From positions 1 to 16,633 of the forward strand of contig JAEZMB010000097.1 in the NCBI GenBank assembly GCA_023435825.1: 16,633 nt of DNA, read 5' to 3'. Made by a program: the position numbers and the translations under genes. Under the pieces are notes generated by a model. The model worked only from the letters and a program-made list of their open reading frames with translations. It ran no database searches and had not been told where the DNA came from. Positions within the stretch are counted from its first letter, which is position 1; every line of letters starts with the position of its first letter. This DNA comes from Pseudomonadota bacterium (lineage in GTDB: Bacteria > Desulfobacterota > Desulfovibrionia > Desulfovibrionales > Desulfovibrionaceae). This document shows, piece after piece, positions 15,228 to 16,633 of this stretch.

Positions 15228-16253
15228 TTATTCGTCCCGTCCGGCTTGGGCGTCCGGGCGGCAGGCGGCCATGGGGTCCCGACCAGGGAAATAGCGGACT
15301 TCGGGACCGTCAGGGCCGCATTCGGCGGCAAGTAGGGCGGCGAAACGCCGCATCATGACCTCTTCCAGGGAAAAATGCCCGACATCGATCAGGCAGCGCC
15401 CGGCCGGCACGGCCTGGGCTTGGTGGTACTTGAGATCGCCGGTGACGTAGACGTCGGCGCCGGCGGCAAAGGCTCGCGAGGCCATGTCGGCCCCGGAGCC
15501 GGGGCAGTAGGCGAGGCGGGAAATCCGGTCCGGCAGCGAGCCGGCCAGGGTGAAAAAAGAGCGGGGCAGCAGTTCGCCCAGCCGGGCCAGCAGCGTCTGG
15601 GGCGTGGCGGGCGCGGGCAGGTCGCCGACGAGGCCGTAGCCGTAGACTTCGGCCGGCTCGGCCAGTTCCTGCACGGCGGCCAGGGCGGCCTCGGGCACCG
15701 CGGCCAGGGCTGTGGCCTGAGCTTTTTGGCGCAGTCGGGCCGGGCAGACGGCCTCGACCATGTCCGGCCCCAAAGCATAAGCCGTGAGTCCGGGCAAGGC
15801 GGCCAGGGCGTCCTTGACGGCCTCGGCACGGCCCCTGGCAACAAAGCGCAGGGCGAGGTGCGCCGCGCGGCCGGCCGGTTCGAGGATGCGGCGTCCGGTC
15901 AGCGCCAAGGCGTCGGCCAGCCAGCCGGCCGGGCCGTCGGTGACCACGTCCAAAGAGGTGTGGGCGCTGTAAAGCGTCGCTCCGCTGGTCAGAACCAGGG
16001 CCAGGACGCGGTGATAGTCGTCGAGGCGGTCGGGCAGACGCGGAGAAAGCGTCAGCGGATGGTGGGACAGGACGACTTCCGCTCCCCAGGCCAGGGCGTC
16101 TGCGACCACGTCAGGCAACGGATCGAGGGTGACGGCGAGCTTGGCGCAGTTCTCGACGGTTCCGGCGATCTGGATGCCGCTACGGTCCCAGGAAGCGGCC
16201 CGGGCCGGATCGGCCGTGGCCTCGATGCGGGCGATAAGGTCAGCTACGCGCAT
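15228..16253 (-). CDS. Nif3-like dinuclear metal centre protein
   Basis: A 341-residue protein of the Nif3/DUF34/YqfO family, which forms hexameric rings with a two-metal site. Ligands are visible at both ends: H64-H65 (LSHHPL), H98 and D102 (SAHTSLDV), and H293 with E297 (VGHFSLEE). 'VYVTGDLKYHQA' is also conserved. Residues about 130-235 form the extra YqfO-type inserted domain, explaining the length above 250. The start is ATG 16253-16251 (MRVADLIARIEATADPARAASWD), the normal Nif3 beginning; a longer frame to 16400 would run through two terminator hairpins. No clear Shine-Dalgarno sequence precedes the start. It leads a two-gene operon with the zinc-ribbon gene. The family's reaction is not settled (a GTP cyclohydrolase-like or metal-related role has been proposed). 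Family assignment is secure. Confidence 0.9.
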   Translation of the reverse strand: MRVADLIARIEATADPARAASWDRSGIQIAGTVENCAKLAVTLDPLPDVVADALAWGAEVVLSHHPLTLSPRLPDRLDDYHRVLALVLTSGATLYSAHTSLDVVTDGPAGWLADALALTGRRILEPAGRAAHLALRFVARGRAEAVKDALAALPGLTAYALGPDMVEAVCPARLRQKAQATALAAVPEAALAAVQELAEPAEVYGYGLVGDLPAPATPQTLLARLGELLPRSFFTLAGSLPDRISRLAYCPGSGADMASRAFAAGADVYVTGDLKYHQAQAVPAGRCLIDVGHFSLEEVMMRRFAALLAAECGPDGPEVRYFPGRDPMAACRPDAQAGRDE

Positions 16254-16263
16254 GGGAGAACGC

Positions 16264-16302
16264 AAAAGGCGCTTTTTGGGGCCGTACCGGCAAAAAAGCG
16301 CC
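16264..16302 (-). terminator. Terminator-like hairpin directly before the nif3-like start, possible attenuator
   Basis: On the minus strand GGCGCTTTTT (16302-16293) pairs perfectly with AAAAAGCGCC (16277-16268), with an inner GCCG/CGGC helix, and is followed by TTTT (16267-16264). The T-run ends 10 bases before the nif3-like ATG. With a promoter candidate upstream at 16346-16375, this hairpin would sit inside the nif3 leader. Confidence 0.7.
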
Positions 16303-16345
16303 TCTGGAGGAGTCCCTTGGCCGCCGCGCGGGCCGGGGCGGGGAG

Positions 16346-16375
16346 CGTATAGGAAAAAGCGACGATTGCTGTCAT
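16346..16375 (-). promoter_or_regulatory. Candidate promoter for the nif3-cdsZ operon
   Basis: On the minus strand ATGACA (16375-16370, 5 of 6 match to -35), an 18-base spacer and TATACG (16351-16346, 4 of 6 match to -10). It lies between the tRNA and the hairpin before nif3 and overlaps the tRNA terminator. It predicts a leader of about 85 bases. Confidence 0.35.
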
Positions 16376-16388
16376 GGAACCTTCGTCG
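16354..16388 (-). terminator. Terminator of the tRNA gene
   Basis: Starting immediately after the encoded CCA, CGACGA (16388-16383) pairs with TCGTCG (16365-16360) over a 17-base loop, followed by C and TTTTT (16358-16354). The stem is short, so confidence is moderate. Confidence 0.5.
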
Positions 16389-16464
16389 TGGTGGGCCCAC
16401 CAGGATTCGAACCTGGGACCTGCCGGTTATGAGCCGGTGGCTCTGCCAACTGAGCTATAGGCCC
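16389..16464 (-). tRNA. tRNA with CAT anticodon (Met or lysidine-type Ile2)
   Basis: A 76-base cloverleaf with encoded CCA (16391-16389). Acceptor stem GGGCCTA/TGGGCCC (one T-G pair), D-stem GCTC/GAGC, anticodon loop CTCATAA, T-arm CCAGG-TTCGAAT-CCTGG, discriminator A. The anticodon stem is ACCGG/CCGGC, with an A-C mismatch at 27-43. Anticodon CAT fits elongator Met or the Ile2 tRNA whose C34 becomes lysidine. C4-G69 and C5-G68 are the pairs that mark Ile2 for E. coli TilS, which leans towards Ile2, but this rule may not hold in this lineage. Confidence 0.93.
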
Positions 16465-16486
16465 ATGCCGCGATAGCGAACTGGTA

Positions 16487-16516
16487 TTGATACGCCGTGC
16501 GCCTTGACCCTGTCAA
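16487..16516 (-). promoter_or_regulatory. Promoter of the tRNA gene
   Basis: On the minus strand a perfect TTGACA (16516-16511), an 18-base spacer and TATCAA (16492-16487) lie 22 bp upstream of the first tRNA base, ideal for a short tRNA leader. Confidence 0.65.
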
Positions 16517-16560
16517 GAGGATGCCCTCATACAGCTCTACGGCTCGTCTGCCGTAACCCG

Positions 16561-16589
16561 TTGGGGGGTCTGGGGGCATCAGGCCCCCA
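16561..16589 (-). repeat. GGGGGCCTGA hairpin repeat, copy 2
   Basis: On the minus strand TGGGGGC, a CTGAT loop and GCCCCCA form a perfect hairpin (8 bp counting the flanking C/G), then GACCCCCCAA. It aligns ungapped to copy 1 (14368-14396); one stem pair is T-A here and C-G there, a compensatory change. It probably marks the 3' end of a gene lying to the right of the window. Confidence 0.6.
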
Positions 16590-16633
16590 GCGGAGAGGTC
16601 CAGGAGAGGCAGCGCCACTCCAGGCCGCCCGAG

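Noticed and set aside
16590..16633. Possible small SRP RNA end, from a GGTCC-AGGAGAGGCAGC string
   Set aside because: Only a loose resemblance to the conserved GGTCCGGAAGGAAGCAGC loop; key bases are missing and the window ends here.

Overview
This is a high-GC window (visibly about two-thirds G+C, with strong G/C preference at third codon positions) from what looks like a deltaproteobacterial sulfate reducer of the Desulfovibrionaceae (Desulfovibrio/Solidesulfovibrio-like). That assignment is inference. It rests on the gene set (a stand-alone Mop-domain protein, a CHASE2 cyclase with a FecR-like partner, a stand-alone FMN glutamate-synthase domain protein, a Nif3 and zinc-ribbon pair) and on GGGGGCCTGA-type intergenic hairpins. 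No database search was possible.

Layout. Positions 1-3066 (+) hold the 3' end of an EnvC-like degenerate LytM gene, the S41 peptidase gene ctpA and a divergent polysaccharide deacetylase gene (YibQ/DUF610 family). This is an envelope/peptidoglycan cluster ending at a short terminator near 3092-3112. Positions 3283-5811 (+) hold a CHASE2-3TM-class III cyclase and a secreted FecR-like protein, ending at an 18-bp-stem terminator. Positions 5988-8270 (-) hold a molybdate/tungstate-binding Mop protein and a YgiQ-type radical SAM protein. Positions 8451-10085 (+) hold an FMN-binding glutamate synthase-family protein, divergent from ygiQ across a spacer packed with palindromes. Positions 10157-11915 look like a low-GC accessory insertion: about 500 bp with no convincing gene, then a soluble PAS histidine kinase without a partner regulator. 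Positions 11951-13936 (-) hold acs. Positions 14448-16464 (-) hold, in transcription order, a tRNA with anticodon CAT, a Nif3-family gene and a coiled-coil/zinc-ribbon (CdsZ-like) gene.

How the genes work together. The first cluster parallels the envC-ctpA-yibQ neighbourhood of other proteobacteria and probably acts in septal peptidoglycan processing. The cyclase and FecR-like protein probably form one periplasmic-sensing, cyclic-nucleotide-producing unit. The rest is mostly housekeeping: acetate activation, metal binding, a radical SAM protein of unknown substrate, and a tRNA.

I found no CRISPR array, intact mobile element, phage gene or obvious defence system. The observations most worth checking are an out-of-frame open extension linking ctpA to the deacetylase gene at a CCC-TAA stop, a Thr-type (class IIIb) cyclase site, a cluster of three inverted repeats in the 8.3-kb divergent promoter region, a two-copy hairpin repeat with a compensatory base change, and an apparent attenuator directly before the nif3-like gene.
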